DNA of 64,000 bases, from contig OZ005600.1 in NCBI GenBank assembly GCA_963930655.1, forward strand, positions 6,451,501-6,515,500, in the 5' to 3' direction. Positions 1 to 13,746 of the stretch are shown here, in pieces (position 1 is the first letter of the stretch; each line of letters starts with the position of its first letter). A program made the position numbers and the translations under genes. Source of the stretch: Myrica gale. Lineage: Eukaryota > Streptophyta > Magnoliopsida > Fagales > Myricaceae. The notes beneath the pieces are model-generated. The model worked only from the letters and a program-made list of their open reading frames with translations, was not told where the DNA came from and ran no database searches.

Positions 1-3000
1 TTGAAAACTGAATATATCCCTGATGATAGTAACAATTTATTGGTGATATGTTATAGGGTGTCTGTCTAAGAACCAAATTGGTTGCGTGCATGAATATGCA
101 AGAAGTTGGTGATATTTGTGTGGGCTTGCTTTATATATATTAATCCGGCGCCCTTCATGTAGTTCAATATGTACAGGCAATTACGCCTGGGTTGAACCTC
201 TTCCTTCTTTGTTTTTATTGGGACTCGATTTCAATCCTAAACCACTAACATCCAATCAAAAAGATTCTCCATTCAAGTATGAATCTACGACTTATTCTAA
301 AAGTTTCGAATTTAAGAACTTGATTCTAATACTATGTGAATCTAGTGGTACTTTAAATTTCCGTTAAAAATTATTTCAGCGGGTAGAAACCTCATGGATG
401 AAACACATGGCCAGTACTGCATCACAAGGGCTCCCGTACTCGTGGAGATTAGACTATGCATGGTTTGGTTCTCTGGGATTTAGCTAGTTATTATGACTTC
501 TGTAGGTTTGAAATTTTACGTTGTGAATGTTTCAGTAGGATCTGATCTTATAGTACTAGTCTATGCGAACTCCATGTGGATGTGCGCTGTAATTATAGAA
601 GTCATGTCCACAAAAAAATCTGTCCTCAAAATCAACAGTACACGGAAACTTACTAGTTAAGCCTTTATCCTGGATATTTCTAGGCTCAAAACTTCAGTCG
701 TAGCTAACATCATCAATATCATAACCGATTGGTGGATTTACCCATCAATGCATGGTGATCCAGAATTTTCATTCTGAAATGCTAAAATGTCACGCCACTC
801 ATGATCAGATGTTATATCCTGTTCTTCTAGCTTACTTATCTTCTAGGTCTGGTCAACCCCTCTTAACCTATAACCTCTTTTCTCTCTCTTTTTTAGTTTC
901 TTTGATTTCCTTCTCATTTATCATGATCTTATGTTCGATGATGACGGATTAGCTAGCCTCATTAGTTTGCGATCATAATTTTGTAAAGTGAACACATTTT
1001 TAGTTACATATTGTAGAACATGGCCATTGCAACATTTCTCAATGACTTCAAATTGAATCAGTATTATTTGACTCTTTATGACTTAGTTAAGAGGTAGGAT
1101 ATGTTAATTAGGTATGAACCTTGAAATTTGAGTTGTTTCCTTTTCATCACTGGTTCTTACCGGCCCCCTATGAATCTTACCTGGTTCAGTACAATGTCAC
1201 TCGTATATCCCCTACAAATCCAACCATTCACAAAATCTTAGACTGGGAAACATTTAATTTGGAATCTTTCTTGTTAACCCTTGGACAATACATCTCTATA
1301 TATATGGGTACACTAAGAGTATGAGACAACCAATTACTGGTTTTACAAAAATGGAGAAAAGTACACACAAATAGACTAGAAATCCAGAAGGATCATTGTT
1401 TTTACATGTTTTAGGAGAATTCATCTCTAAAAGCTAGCACAAAGAGAAAGGAAGCTCAAAACATATAAATTTCACATTGACATCTCATACTACAAATGTG
1501 AGATGGATACCATACTCCCCATCTTTCGTACGATCTCAGCTTTATGATCTTCTACTTCCACTATTAGCTTTCAGATGATCATCTGATCTCTATCTGAGTA
1601 GTACTACTTGTGAATGACAGCCAATACCCAGAATTCGTCTTTTGCTAATTGGTATTCTTCAATATGAGAGGTCTAAAAGTTGGCTAGGGTTTTGTTTCTC
1701 ACTGGCTGGAGCGTACAGTACAAGTGCGTTAGGGTTTATAATTATAACAAGTGACCTTACGCAATTGTGGTCCTCGAACTCGAAGTTTCTCTTCATTTCT
1801 GACTTTCTGGGGCACTGGGTGCTCATTGATGCATATCAAATCACTAGAACCCATTTCCGCACATCAAATCATTAGCTTCTAGACAACAAATAACCTCTTT
1901 TAGTCTGGACATTATTAAATTAGTCGAATGCTAAATCACTGATTACATTGCTACTCCAACTAAGATCTTGTCTAAGTCGTACTTGGCTCTCATTCATTCT
2001 CTCTCCCTATGATCCTCAAAAGAACTCGTCTCTCTCGTAGCCCCTGGCTCCTTCCCTGATTTGGAGAGAATTTGTTCCCGTGTTGTTGGCTATTATAAGT
2101 CGCTGTGAGTGTACGTGTTTGCAAATATTTCCCAAAGTTTTTCAATTTCTGGTTTGACTATCTGTTTAAAGAACAAGATTGTGGCTTAGTGCTCTTACAA
2201 TATGTTTTTATTTGATGTCAGTAACCAGACCACCCTCTGTATTTCCTAATAGCTAGTGACGTTTTCAGCAACATGTGTTCTAGAAATGATGAGAGAACTG
2301 AACACAATCTCTCTTAATGGAAGAGCGAAAAACAAACTCGAAGTTCAATTGAATAGAGGTCTGAGCTAGTGGGAGAAAAAAGAAACAGATCGACCAGGGA
2401 GTCAGCAATAAAAGATCGATTGCACCAGATGTAATCTCCTGTGAATTACCAGTCAGTGCTGCCCCAGTCTTTCACCTTCCTTTTTAGTGTTTCTATCCAT
2501 GAGAGTCTCTAGTATATTAGCACAGGATACTGAAAAGGTTGCTACCTTCTGAGACACTTACAATTGTTCTGAGCTTCTTTAGTCATCTTTTCCTACTTCT
2601 AGTTTTAAGAGCCTCACTGTCTTTTGTTGCCTTTCTTTGGTGAAAAGAATGCAGCATTAAATATATTTTCTTTGTCTCGCTTCATCTGTCAAAGGTTCAA
2701 GATTCCAAAAGAGTCTTTGCTCCTTTTTCCTTGCAACTTTTACGTATAAGCTATAAAAAATGAAGCAAAATTGAATCGATATGTTGCTCAAATTTGAGGT
2801 GGCGATAAAAATATGGATGTGGCCAGTGGGGGTACTGCATGGAGTTCAGAACTCTTTGCACAGTTCTCTAAAACCCTATGTTGGCCTGGGAAAACACTTT
2901 TTGCAAAGTTCTACTAATGTTGGTAAAAAAAAGGTTGGTAAAAGATTAGAATCTTTGTAATTTCAATTATTTGAGTTGTATCATACAATTTGGAGAGAAA

Positions 3001-3722
3001 TTGATATAATAGGTAGATCTTACACTATTTAATGTTGTTCATGTAAAGTTTCGGATATATAATATGAAACAATGTAGAATTCACTTATATATTGTATCTA
3101 TATCTCTTCAAGTTTCACCCTATAATTCTAGCAAAAAAATTGTAGAGGATCCTAATATTCTGTCGGGTTAATATCTCCCTCCCAATACTTGGCGCGTGGG
3201 GTGCAAGCGTTTTGTATGTAATGCATGAGGCGCTATATTAAGCTGACTTGGGAAAGTGGCGCTTAGAGTAAATTGATGTTTCATTGATTTAGAAAAAAAA
3301 AATTTTGATGTTTCATTGGATTCTAAGGGCACCTCGTGGACTTCATCTTGTGACATCAAATCACAGAGAACCTTACAGAAAGATTGGTATAGATAGGCAG
3401 TACATGTCAGTCCCCACAAGATGATTCCTCGTCCGAGTTTGTTTTTAATTACTTGGATTTGGCTGCTCTCCTCTAAGCCTAATGCTCTTGCATTCCCTTA
3501 TTAACTTACATCGATCCCCAGCTAGCTTCTCTCATCCTCATGTGTGCAATAATTGAGTGTGTGGGTCTCACTTGTGGGAGAAAGTAAAATTGAAGATCAT
3601 AAGATCCAATAACATGAATAAAAGTAGCATGTTGGGTTCTTTTGATATGACTGGTTGATCAGTGATAAGATATTGTCTGGTTTAACGTTGGAGGGGTCAA
3701 TTTGCTTTTGGCACGCATGCAG
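1..3722 (+). other. Presumed large intron between the MADS exon and the I-region exon of AGL11
   Basis: No credible coding exon is visible on either strand. The stretch ends in a clean acceptor (GCATGCAG) at 3722, just before the I-region exon. In AG-clade genes the intron after the MADS exon is long and holds enhancer sequence, so this reading is an inference from family structure. I could not pick out a convincing CArG box or LEAFY site by eye. The gene start must lie upstream of the window. Confidence 0.65.
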
Positions 3723-5842
3723 TATCAGATCTACCATAGAAAAGTACAAGAAGGAGTGCTCGGACGGCTCAGGAACAAGCTCCATTACAGAAATAAATGC
3801 CCAGGTAAGGCAACTTCTTTATGTTATAAATAAACGTCGCTTCAAGATAAAATTAGAATAAAAAATAAAAAATAATTAAAATGAAATAGAGTTTCTATAT
3901 TGTTTATTTATATACAATTTTTTTTACTATTTTTAATAATTTTATCTTGGGTCATTTTTCATGTGATTTAATGATTAAATCAAATAGAAAGTAATGATCT
4001 ATTATTCTTTAAACATCAAGGGCATAATAGAATATATTTTTGCCCATAGATATGTGATGTACTATGATGTTCCCCCAATATATTAATAGATATGGTGCAC
4101 CCTCCAACTATTGCAGTCTTGACAGTTTACAACCTAAAAATATTATTTTTGTCATACTATATCCTAGTTAATCTTAGACACTTTGTACCTTTAGTTAAAA
4201 ATTTCAATCAATTTTGACAAAAAAATATTTTTTAACCTATAAAATTACGATTTTACCCATAAAAATATCACTTTCAAAAGAATTATGGGGATAAAATTGA
4301 CATTTCACACACTAAAATATTACTTTCCATGAAAAAAAAATCACGGAGAATGCAAAGTTTCTTTAATATATTTTTCCATGTTTCTTGGTGTTTGCTTAAG
4401 TGCCTGTATATATACACACATATAAATAAAAAAATATTTATTTATTCGTCTACAGGTATATTTGTATTTGTAAATATGAGGATGTAAGAAGACCACAAAT
4501 TTATGCTTCCTGTATCTAATCTGTATTATGAACCGAATGTAGTATTATCAGCAAGAATCAGCGAAGCTGCGGCAACAAATACAAATGCTGCAGAATTCTA
4601 ACAGGTGATCTCCATATTATTCCATAGCCTTAAATGCAAAAATGGCAGCAGAATCATCAGAAGTTCGGTTCCATTTTTTCTTGTCTTTTGTTAAATACCA
4701 GGAACAAAATTAGAACCCAAATAATCAGAGAAGGATTAATTGGGTAGGATGGCAGTAGATTGTAAGTTCAGTCACTAATAGGTATATATGTTGTAATGTT
4801 GGAGCCCTTAATTAATTGATTAGGAACTGAGGATACTTCTTGTTTTTGCTTGTAGGCACTTAGCAGGCGATGCCTCGAGTTCTCTGAGTGTGAAGGAGCT
4901 AAAGCAGCTGGAGAACAGGCTTGAACGTGGCATCACCAGAATCAGGTCCAAGAAGGTAAGAAGATAGTGATGAAAACTGGTAATTATGGGCATTAATCTG
5001 GCCATGACACGAAGGGCCCACTGGAGCTTGGTCTAGGCTCCTCAACATTAATCTATTTTGTACAGATTCGATTTTTTTTTCTCATTCTGGTTTTCCTTCC
5101 TCTCTTGTTATGTTGTCCGATTCTTTTACTTGTTCAATTGAACAGCATGAACTGTTGCTGGCTGATATTGAGTACTTGCAGAAGAAGGTACTAACAATTA
5201 TATATGGTCTTGCTCTAGATGTGTTTAGCATATAACTAGTAGCACTTCTTGACGTGATCTTAAAATAAATTTTCTGCATGCAGGAGATTGATCTGGAGAA
5301 CGAGAATGTTTGCCTTCGATCCAAGGTATACGATGTAAATAATAACTGATCTTAATTAGACCTCATCATATACGACATATATATATATATATCTTACTTA
5401 TTTTCCACACTTCAGATAGGAGAAATTGAAAGGCTTCAGCAAGCAAACATGAACATTTCTGGACCAGAGCTCAATGCAATTCAGGCATTATCACGCAATT
5501 TCTTCAGTCCTATTATTGTCGAGGGTAGCAGCTCCTACGCCGCTCAACCTCATGACCAGAAGATTCTGCGTCTTGGGTAGTACATATATTTGCTTCCTTT
5601 ATTAATTTATTTTGCACTGCTTCTGATCAGTACTCCTGAGTATAATTAGTTGTTCCTTATGACTTTATTTAGTGGAAAAAGTTTATCCCAATCTATCAAT
5701 TATGGGTACTTAAGATACTATATATATATAAGACAGCCATACAAAATTCTTGTTTGGACAAAATGATCGACCATAAATATGGAAAAGAGAAGGATATATT
5801 TTAATTTGGCTTGACTTCTTCCTTTTGCTTATATGCAGGTAA
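3723..5842 (+). CDS. AGL11: AGL11/SEEDSTICK-like MADS-box transcription factor, 3' part (I region, K domain, C terminus)
   Basis: DNA-binding transcription factor of the AGAMOUS clade; the AGL11/STK lineage specifies ovule and seed identity in nuclear tetramers with other MADS proteins. Exons: 3723-3804, 4543-4604, 4856-4955, 5146-5187, 5284-5325, 5416-5575, and a last piece at 5839-5842. The sizes 82, 62, 100, 42 and 42 nt are those expected of AG-clade genes, and all splice phases fit. The translation runs from [14 protein letters not shown] through the K-box ([34 protein letters not shown]) to a C terminus ending DQKILRLG, which matches the conserved AGL11 end. The first exon, coding the MADS domain, is not in the window; nothing resembling it lies in 1-3722, so the gene is cut by the window edge rather than truncated. 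SHP/AG paralogues are less likely because of the AGL11-type C terminus. Reading frame intact. Confidence 0.93.
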
Positions 5843-7797
5843 GCTGTTCAACAGCAAATCTGGAAGTGGCATCTTAATGTAATGCCTAAATAAAGACAGC
5901 GTTATTTAATTTGTACTAATTAAAACATATATATTGGTGCTAGCCATCTTGAAATGGTACATTTTCTCTAGCTAGCTATAATTTTTGAGGAGTGAAATAT
6001 GATTTGGTAGGATATATGCCAATCGTATCTACTGTTCAAAACCAATGATCATGTACTAAGTACTTTTGCATAATGTTTAATTGTGAAACATATTAAGGTA
6101 ATTGGCATTATGACCCATATATGCATGCATACTATATATATATATCCACATGACAAATCACTAGTGGTAGAAGAGATCCTACTGCTTAAGAATGTCATTT
6201 ACAAATATTTTTAGTGGAAATTAATTCAATTTCAAGTTTCCCATTAATTTGTGGTTGAACAATTTTGAGTGCCAAGAACCTATATATATATACTCTCGAA
6301 AGTAATATTGATTTTGGTCTCACTAATTGTTCAACTAGAAATTGCACAATCCACCTTTCAGGTCTGTACCAGCCGCATGAATTAAGGTAAGAGACGAGAT
6401 TGTTAGAGGCTACACCTTTCTCTAATCAACTCGACTGGTTAAAAAGATCCCTAACTTGATACCCACATTTAGAGATGCTCCATAAACTTATTGGTATGGA
6501 AGCAACGGATCAATTTCAACGGCAACGAAAGTTCTGGGCCCACAATTTTAAATTATTTTGCGGTCCACCAGGCACTAGCAAAAGAAAAGATGTATGGGAG
6601 CCCCGTCATCGTCGTGTGTGGCCGTTGATTACGACTGCCAGCTGACAACAGATTGCGACACGTGGACCCACTTCTTCCTTTTTTTTTTGAAAATTGACTT
6701 TTTATTCCTAGGTTTTGAATACTTTTTCATTGTAGTCACTCATTCATTTTCAACTTTCAAATTTTTAGACTTTGAGTTTTCTTTTTTTGACGAAATGATC
6801 ATTCCGTTAGTTTGTCGTCCATTTATTTAACGGCACATGAAGCGGTCGACCGGGTATATGTGTTGAAAGTGAGCAGTCGACCTCTATATGAAGTGGTCAA
6901 CCACTTCATGTAGCGGTTGACCGGTACAAATTTGATGACGTGTCATGAAGCTTCATTAAGCATATGGACAGAAAACTGACGGAATGACCATTTCGTCAAA
7001 CAAAAAAAACTTAATGACTAAAAATTTGAAAGTTTAAAATGAAGGACTAAAATAAAAGTGTCCAAAACTTAGGGACTAAAAAATGAATTTTCCTTTTTTT
7101 TTTTTTTTCCTTTCTAAATACTTCTTCCCCTCATTTCGCTGTAGAGACTGACAAACTGGAACATCCGGGCTGCATAGAGACGAGGCAGACCCCGGTCATC
7201 TAAGAAAAACGACAGACCGCATTGCGACGTCCCATGGACAACAATCGCTTTGTAACCCAAACAAAAGCTACCCATCTACGATTAACGATGGTTGTTGCAC
7301 TTAATGTGCATTTTCTGCGCAATATGCCGCCTATTAGTTCGATCACAAACTCGACTCGGTAAGTAACATTTTCTCAATTGCTCAAACTTTTTGCAAAGAG
7401 AACGCGATTAAGTTCTAATGAGTTCGTTAACAATCAGGAAAGTTTCAAGCCATAATTGGCCTTCCAACAAGGTATAATCAGTTCATGGATATGCAGAGAG
7501 TTTGATTTTTTTTTTGGTCTCTGGATATTAACTTGCTTAGACAATTGTCTAAAGAAACTAAATGTGCATAGATTGGAGATGTTGGACTATCTAGATTGGA
7601 AAGGCAATAGCATAAATATATATATATATACTTAAGTTGAAATCCTGAACAGGATTCTAAACATTTACATACGGATTAATCTTTTGACACGCAAACTTGC
7701 TGCAAGCATTTTCTCTAGAAACACACACACATGGGCAAAAGGGATAAACAAATATTGCCTAGATGATCCGATGGCACATTCTTTTCATACCTTTACC
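5843..7797. other. Convergent intergenic region between AGL11 and the IAN GTPase
   Basis: Holds the AGL11 3' UTR in its first few hundred bases, the foldback element at 6689-7092, a T-rich tract at 7093-7110 and a short TA repeat near 7616-7630. No gene was seen. The short open frame 6594-6830 lies across the foldback and is not coding. Confidence 0.6.
6689..7092. mobile_element. Foldback (MITE-like) element with about 140-bp inverted arms
   Basis: The left arm (from GAAAATTGAC) and the right arm (ending GAATTTTCC) are imperfect reverse complements over roughly 140 bp. Shared blocks include CTTTCAAATTTTTAG and TTTGACGAAATG on the left with matching complements on the right. The centre (about 6840-6960) carries repeated GCGGTCGACC/GGTTGACC motifs. 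The 9-bp word ACTTCTTCC occurs at 6670-6678 and 7120-7128 and might be a target duplication, but it is separated from the arms by T-rich sequence, so this is uncertain. Confidence 0.7.
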
Positions 7798-10700
7798 TTA
7801 AAGAATTGCACACCGATTTTCACTGCGCTTACGAAGCTCCTCCTCTGCTTTTTCTAGATGCTCTCTGAGTCGACGGATTTCATCATTAGATCTCTTTTGA
7901 GCTAAATATGCTACCTCTTCAGCCTTAAGCCGTGCAGCTTGCTCTTCAGCCAATTGTTGTTCAAGCCTATCGGTTGTCTCTCTGAGTTTTGATTCAACCT
8001 ACAGAAAAGTAATACCATTCATAACTACACCGATTAAAACTATAAATCCAAGTTTTTAACTATTGGTGAAAGAAAGATTGAGACCTGAAAACAACACCCC
8101 ACCCTAACATCTACGGCCTTAATAAAGGACCCCTAGTAGAAGATAAGTCACATCATTTCGAAAAAGTTAAGAACATAAAAACCCGTAAAAAATAAAAAAC
8201 AAAATGACTCTCTAAATACTCTCTAACTGATAAAGAAAATCAGATTGATCCTCAAACAAAAAACACATCCAAATAAACGATCATTCAATTCTACATGTTG
8301 CTTTTGTGCAAAGAGAACGCCATCAAGTTCTTAGCATTGATCTTGAGATTATAATCTCTCAGCAAAAATCTTTTTTTTTTTTATAAGTAATTGCTCTCTC
8401 AGCAAAAATCATAGACCTAGTAAAAGTAAAAAACAAGTCGATTAATCCAACCTAGTCCTACTTGCACCAATTTCTACGTGAAAAAACAAGTCCAGGTTCT
8501 GCAGAGTCCAAACATACACACTTCAAATGCCTATTATTTGTGACCTAACTGCAATTGACACCAACATCCGAGTAACCTTGTTATAAGAGCTAATGACAGA
8601 GAACATATTCAATCCAGCTCCCCGTTCAGCAAATAAGCCTGAGTCTAAAAGGTGTGTCAAAAAAAGCCCCATGTTTTGGAAAATTCATGAGTTCTAGGTA
8701 AGACAGGGATGACTTTGTCTATTACCTCATCGTACACACATCTGTTTGCATATAATCATGAATAAGAATGAACAAGAAAACTCACAAACAAGTTGTTACC
8801 TATCTCTCACTAATTTAAAGAGTTCTTAAAAGAGAACCACATCAGTTAAATTGGTGAGAAATTTATGTTAACTTGTGCGGCTTCACACTTCTGTAAAAAA
8901 TGGAGATAAGAAAACAGCATCCATATCTGGATATCTGAATTAAGGAGACCTATTAGTAGGTTTTATAGAAGGTACAAACAAAACCCAATGTTAACCGGGT
9001 GTGGTCTTCTTCAACAATCACGGGTCATGTTTGCAGCTGCACTCCTTTTCCAGGTTTATATCACAATTTTCAAGTGTTAACTACAGAAATAGATCAAATG
9101 CGAGATGCAAACAAGGAAGAAGTAGCCATATATATGTTAAAAGGAGAAACATTGAAGATACCATCTCAGTAATTCGTTTGAGCTGCTCCTCATATGAACG
9201 CTCTATCTGATCCTTGAACTCCGATATTTCTCTTTTTGAGTAACCTTTCAGGGAATCAACCTGTTCTTGTTGATGGCGGAGTTTGATCGCCCCCTCCTGT
9301 CAAATAAATAAGATTGTTATACAGATCTTTTTGTACAAAATCTGGTAAGATTCACAGAAATAATGAAAAAAAAAATCACCTTTAGTTCAGTAAATAACTC
9401 ATCTGTATATGGTTGTCCACCATTCTGAGCAATGACCATGTTCACAAGGGAGAGAAGCTGCTGAACCTGTTCAACCCTCTTGCTCTCATCCTTAGTCTTG
9501 TTATCAAAAAGAACCAACCGGTTTTTACACAAACCAAGGATTTCCTATCACAAAATTAAAGCTGGTTAAAAATTAAGTATATGTCAGCCTCCTTAGAAAT
9601 ACAGTAAATGATCAAGTAGAAGAGATGAAAAATTCCAATAGTTGAACTAAAAAGATTTACGCTAATTGTAACCAACAAGCTATGGTGAGCCACAACGTTA
9701 GCAAGGTAACCTTTAGCATACAATTTAGGCATGGTCTACCCAATTTCTATCAAGTAGAAACCACTAATGATTTGGCCATAGTTAGAAAATTGTTCGGCTC
9801 CTTTCTCAGGATACCATGAAGTCACTCAACACTGACTGACTAGCAAGAATTTGCCCACGTCAAATATGTAATTTAACTTCTTTTGTGCATTGAAGTGGGG
9901 AGGAAGGGGAAGTGGGTTTGGAAAATCCCATCCCTACCTGTTTCTTTTTCTTCAAGTTTTTCTCTATATTTTCTTGTCCTCTCCAATGAATCTCTGGCAC
10001 ATGCATAGGGCACGCGTAAAGAGTCTATTATTCTCTTTAAAAATTTGCTTTCCTAAAAACCTTCCCTCAAAATGTGACATGCAAAGAAATGGAATAATCT
10101 TAGGTCAAAGAGATTACACATTTAATGAGCTTGAACCCTTGGAGCCTGCAATTCTCAAGAATCAAAACACAACAGACAACCAATCGCGAAGAAGTAAAAA
10201 TTATTTCAACTCAAAATCAGTGAACACAAAGCTTAAGAAATAGTGCAAAGGCATAGTCAACATTATAAGTAACCTTTAAAGGGTCTGGGCACTCACGACC
10301 CAAATAATCGTCCAATGTCTCATCATTATCTTCAAGTTCATCCCCCCCAGTGAAGACTATAATCATGTAGTCAACAATTCTACCTCCAAACAAAGTCTGC
10401 AAGCTAAGAAGTGCAGCTTCCTCTTCTTGAGAAAAACGGGTCCTAACCGAAAAAACTACTAGGACTGCATGGATACCGTCCTTGGCCAAGTCGATACACT
10501 TCACGATTTCTCTACCAACAAATTCTGATCCAGCAGAAAAATCAAATAGCCCTGCAGTGACCTATACATTAGTCCTTGCACACCCAAAACATATCAAAAG
10601 GTGTGGATAGGAACAGATGTGATAACAAACAGTTCTTATACACAACTAAACCATACAATTATTTAATTTAATACTAGAAATTGGTCTGATTATACCAGGG

Positions 10701-10927
10701 GTGTCGATGACATTAATTATCTGCCCATCTCTAAGCACAGTTCTCTGCATTTCGCAAGTGCTCGTCACGCCAGAGGAGCTTGCCTTTGACTTGAAGGCCT
10801 TTCTTCCAATAATGGTGTTCCCAGTTGCACTTTTGCCATTCCCAGTGCGTCCAACCAAAACCACCGTCCGGACACCATTGGATGGAGAAGTAAGCTCCCA
10901 ATCATCATCTAGCATACTCCCGCCCAT
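7798..10927 (-). CDS. AIG1/IAN family GTPase (GIMAP-like) with C-terminal coiled coil and CaaX box
   Basis: Plant immune-associated nucleotide-binding GTPase, 336 residues. Exons in coding order: 10927-10696, 10551-10274, 9544-9380, 9296-9162, 7998-7798; all phases fit. The AIG1 domain shows G1 GRTGNGKS at residues 26-33, G3 DTPG at 75-78, the family-specific conserved box after G3 (GIHAVLVVFSVRTRF, 103-117), G4 TGGD at 145-148 and the G5 region VLFDNKTKDE near 181-190. From about residue 225 the protein is highly charged and heptad-like (LEQQLAEEQAARLKAEE), a predicted coiled coil. The protein ends RCAIL-less-one: the last four residues are CAIL, a CaaX prenylation box. The start is the first ATG after an upstream stop. 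Plant IANs are linked to pathogen and heat responses; no specific role can be read here. Confidence 0.93.
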
Positions 10928-13525
10928 TATATAAGATTAGAATACCTGCGTAGCACAAGTAATCATACAGTTTCTCTCAGTGTTTCTCATGCATCGTAGA
11001 AAGAAATCACTTGCATCAATCTTCTACCAGTTCGACAAGAAAAAAACTATTGTATAGTAATCACATTCCACCTGTACTTCAGTATATATCAGTCCACTCT
11101 TTGAGGTTTGCTACATAGAAGTTATAAATACCTTAACTAAAAGAGTTGAATTAAGATTACCAGACAAAATGAAAAAACACAATGCCTTGAAGCAAATAAG
11201 GAGATATTGAAGATACAAGCTCAATCAGGCCCTATGGTCAGCACAAAACTTCGACTCAACTACTCAACATGACATCCTATTGGCTGTCCGGGTCAGCTGC
11301 ATGGATCCAACTCTAATTAGAAATGTATTACAAGAGATGCCAGCCTTTGGAAACAATTATATTAAGCTTATTCACATGGTCACTTAAAAAATGTGAGTTC
11401 ATGTATTTTTCCTTTCTTTACTGGCTAACCTTTTCCATTCTCCCTTTCTCTCTCTCTCTCATTTTGTTCTGTTACTAATTGTACAATCAATGTGTTTCTT
11501 AAACCTCACTCTCCTCCTAGTAATATTTGCAATTTGCACTACCAAATATAACGTTACTGAAAAAGCCGTTAGCAAACTTCGTCACATCTGATCCTCTAAG
11601 TAATGGTTACTGTCATAACGGGTAAATTTCAAAGAGAACAACTTATAATCGTATCCCGTGTACATAGCACTAAGATTTCAATTATTTAGATCAACCACAT
11701 GCATGTAACGTCGCTAACAATTGAAAACCAAACATCAAATAAAGAAGTAATGAATATATTCTGGACACAATTTCAAAAAGTCACAGGTAAGAATCGGACG
11801 AATAAAGCCTTCATTCATGGCTGAGAAAGTGCAAGAACCACACACAAATTAACAATTAATCCTGAATTCACAGTAATAATTAGCATTCTTTTTTTCTGAG
11901 TAAAAATATAATTACTAGCATTCAATAACCAATAACTAGGACCAGGAACATGATTTTTTAAGTCTCCCTAAAATTAAAAAACTTCAATAAGATCTACCGA
12001 CACAAAAACTGGCCAACACACGAAAGCCTGTAGCCCTCTGTTTGGTTGTCGAGAAAACGAAGGAAACAGAAAATAAATGTTATATGGACGAAAATCTGAG
12101 ATCCTAAACTTCGGTTCCTTTCTCATCCTGCCTTCATCTTGGAACCATGTTTATAAATTTTTTTCTTATAAAATCAGCAAAAAAAAAAAAAAGGCACTTG
12201 AGCATAAAAGTACTTACTCAGAGAGATTGAAAAGAAAAAGGAATCTGAGCGAGAAAGAGGTTTGAGAAAGTAACGAATTAGTTTTCTTTCTTTCTGAGCA
12301 AAGAATGGACAGATTAAATAGCGAATATCATTAACTTACGATAGGGGATGAAGTAGATGAGAGGGGGACTTCAAATGAGATGAAATTTCTTGGAATGGAC
12401 GAAAGGATGGGATTGTTGTCCGCCGAGGTGACGTGGAGATTATGGAGAGAACAGCGGGCGTCGATATTATGGGGGATCAAACATCCTCGCGGACCCCAGC
12501 TGATGGACGGTCTGGATACTGGAAGTTTCCGTTCATTATTGGGTTTGCTAGTCCGGCAGACTTTGGCGAGGCCGCGGGGGCATGTTGGACCAAGCCAGAC
12601 CCCGTTCTTCAAAGAATTGTTGGAAAATTTAAAATCAAATCTCCGGAATAATTCACTACCTCTTCGGAATTTGAATTTCAATTTTGGTAAGGAGATAAAT
12701 ATATTACACCCTATCTTTATGCAATTTAGTATTTGCAAACTTAATTTTAAAAAATTGTTTAAATTTAGGGTATGTTTGTTTGAATTTCAAATTTATGTTA
12801 TGTTTGTTTACCGAAATTTTGAAAAATATTCCCAAAATTTTAGGAATCTTTTGAATGTTGAAGTTTATTGGAGTTTGTGAAAAGTTTGAAGTGTATAAGT
12901 AAGTTAGAAATTTTGAAGTATGTTTATTTTGTTGAAAATTTTAGACCCCAAAAATTTGGGCAACATATCACATTGCAAATTTAGACACCTATCCTCTTTC
13001 AATCACCTTTGGCAATTGATGCAAATCAAACTTGGAAAACAAGGGGAAAGAAATAAAATATATACTTATCAAATAAATCGTAAAAAAATTATGTTTCTAC
13101 CTTTGTTATATTTATATTTTAAAAAACTTGTTTTCTGCACAATAATGATAATTCTTTTATTGATAGCCAATGATGCATTTATATTAAGAAAAATAAAGAT
13201 TCCAAATTCAAGAAATCTCTAGCCTAATACTTGATTTGGTAAGATTTGTATTTAAATTAGTACTTATCCTAATAGTTAATAGTAAAAATAATTATTGAGG
13301 TCCACACGTGTGATTGTTTTTAGCAATCCTACCTAACCGCGGTTTGATTTTCCACAATTCTTTAAAGAATATGTGGCGTGGAGGTTGCCTAAGGAACTTC
13401 CATACATAAAATAAAAATTTTAATCAAAATTTCGGCATTTTGTCGATATTTGGAATTGGCATTTTAGGTACTAAAATTTTTTGGTAAGGATTCATAAGAA
13501 TAGTATAGACATTTCAATGCCAAAT

Positions 13526-13632
13526 AAAAATGCTTGTGAAATTAAAAATGCTTATATTTTATATACATAAAAATGCTTGTGGAATTAAAAATGCTTATAT
13601 TTTATATACATAAAAATGCTTGTGAAATTAAT
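13526..13632. repeat. Tandem repeat, 43-bp unit, about 2.5 copies
   Basis: The unit starts AAAAATGCTTGTG and recurs at 13526, 13569 and 13612. Copies one and two differ at one visible base (GTGAAATT against GTGGAATT), and each unit holds a second ATGCTTA sub-motif. The array is AT-rich and non-coding, just outside the 690-bp transposon. Confidence 0.9.
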
Positions 13633-13746
13633 GTGGTATGGTATACGAGCTAGTTCATATGAAAAATAAATAATTTGCCTAAAATAGTATATGAAAGTAT
13701 AAAACCTTGTTGTTCACTTCTAACTGGTTTGACTTTTGCCTAATTG

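Noticed and set aside
12331-12880. Overlapping open frames of 135 and 166 codons on opposite strands
   Set aside because: They overlap each other, have no recognisable motifs, and sit where a 5'-UTR exon of the IAN gene is more likely.
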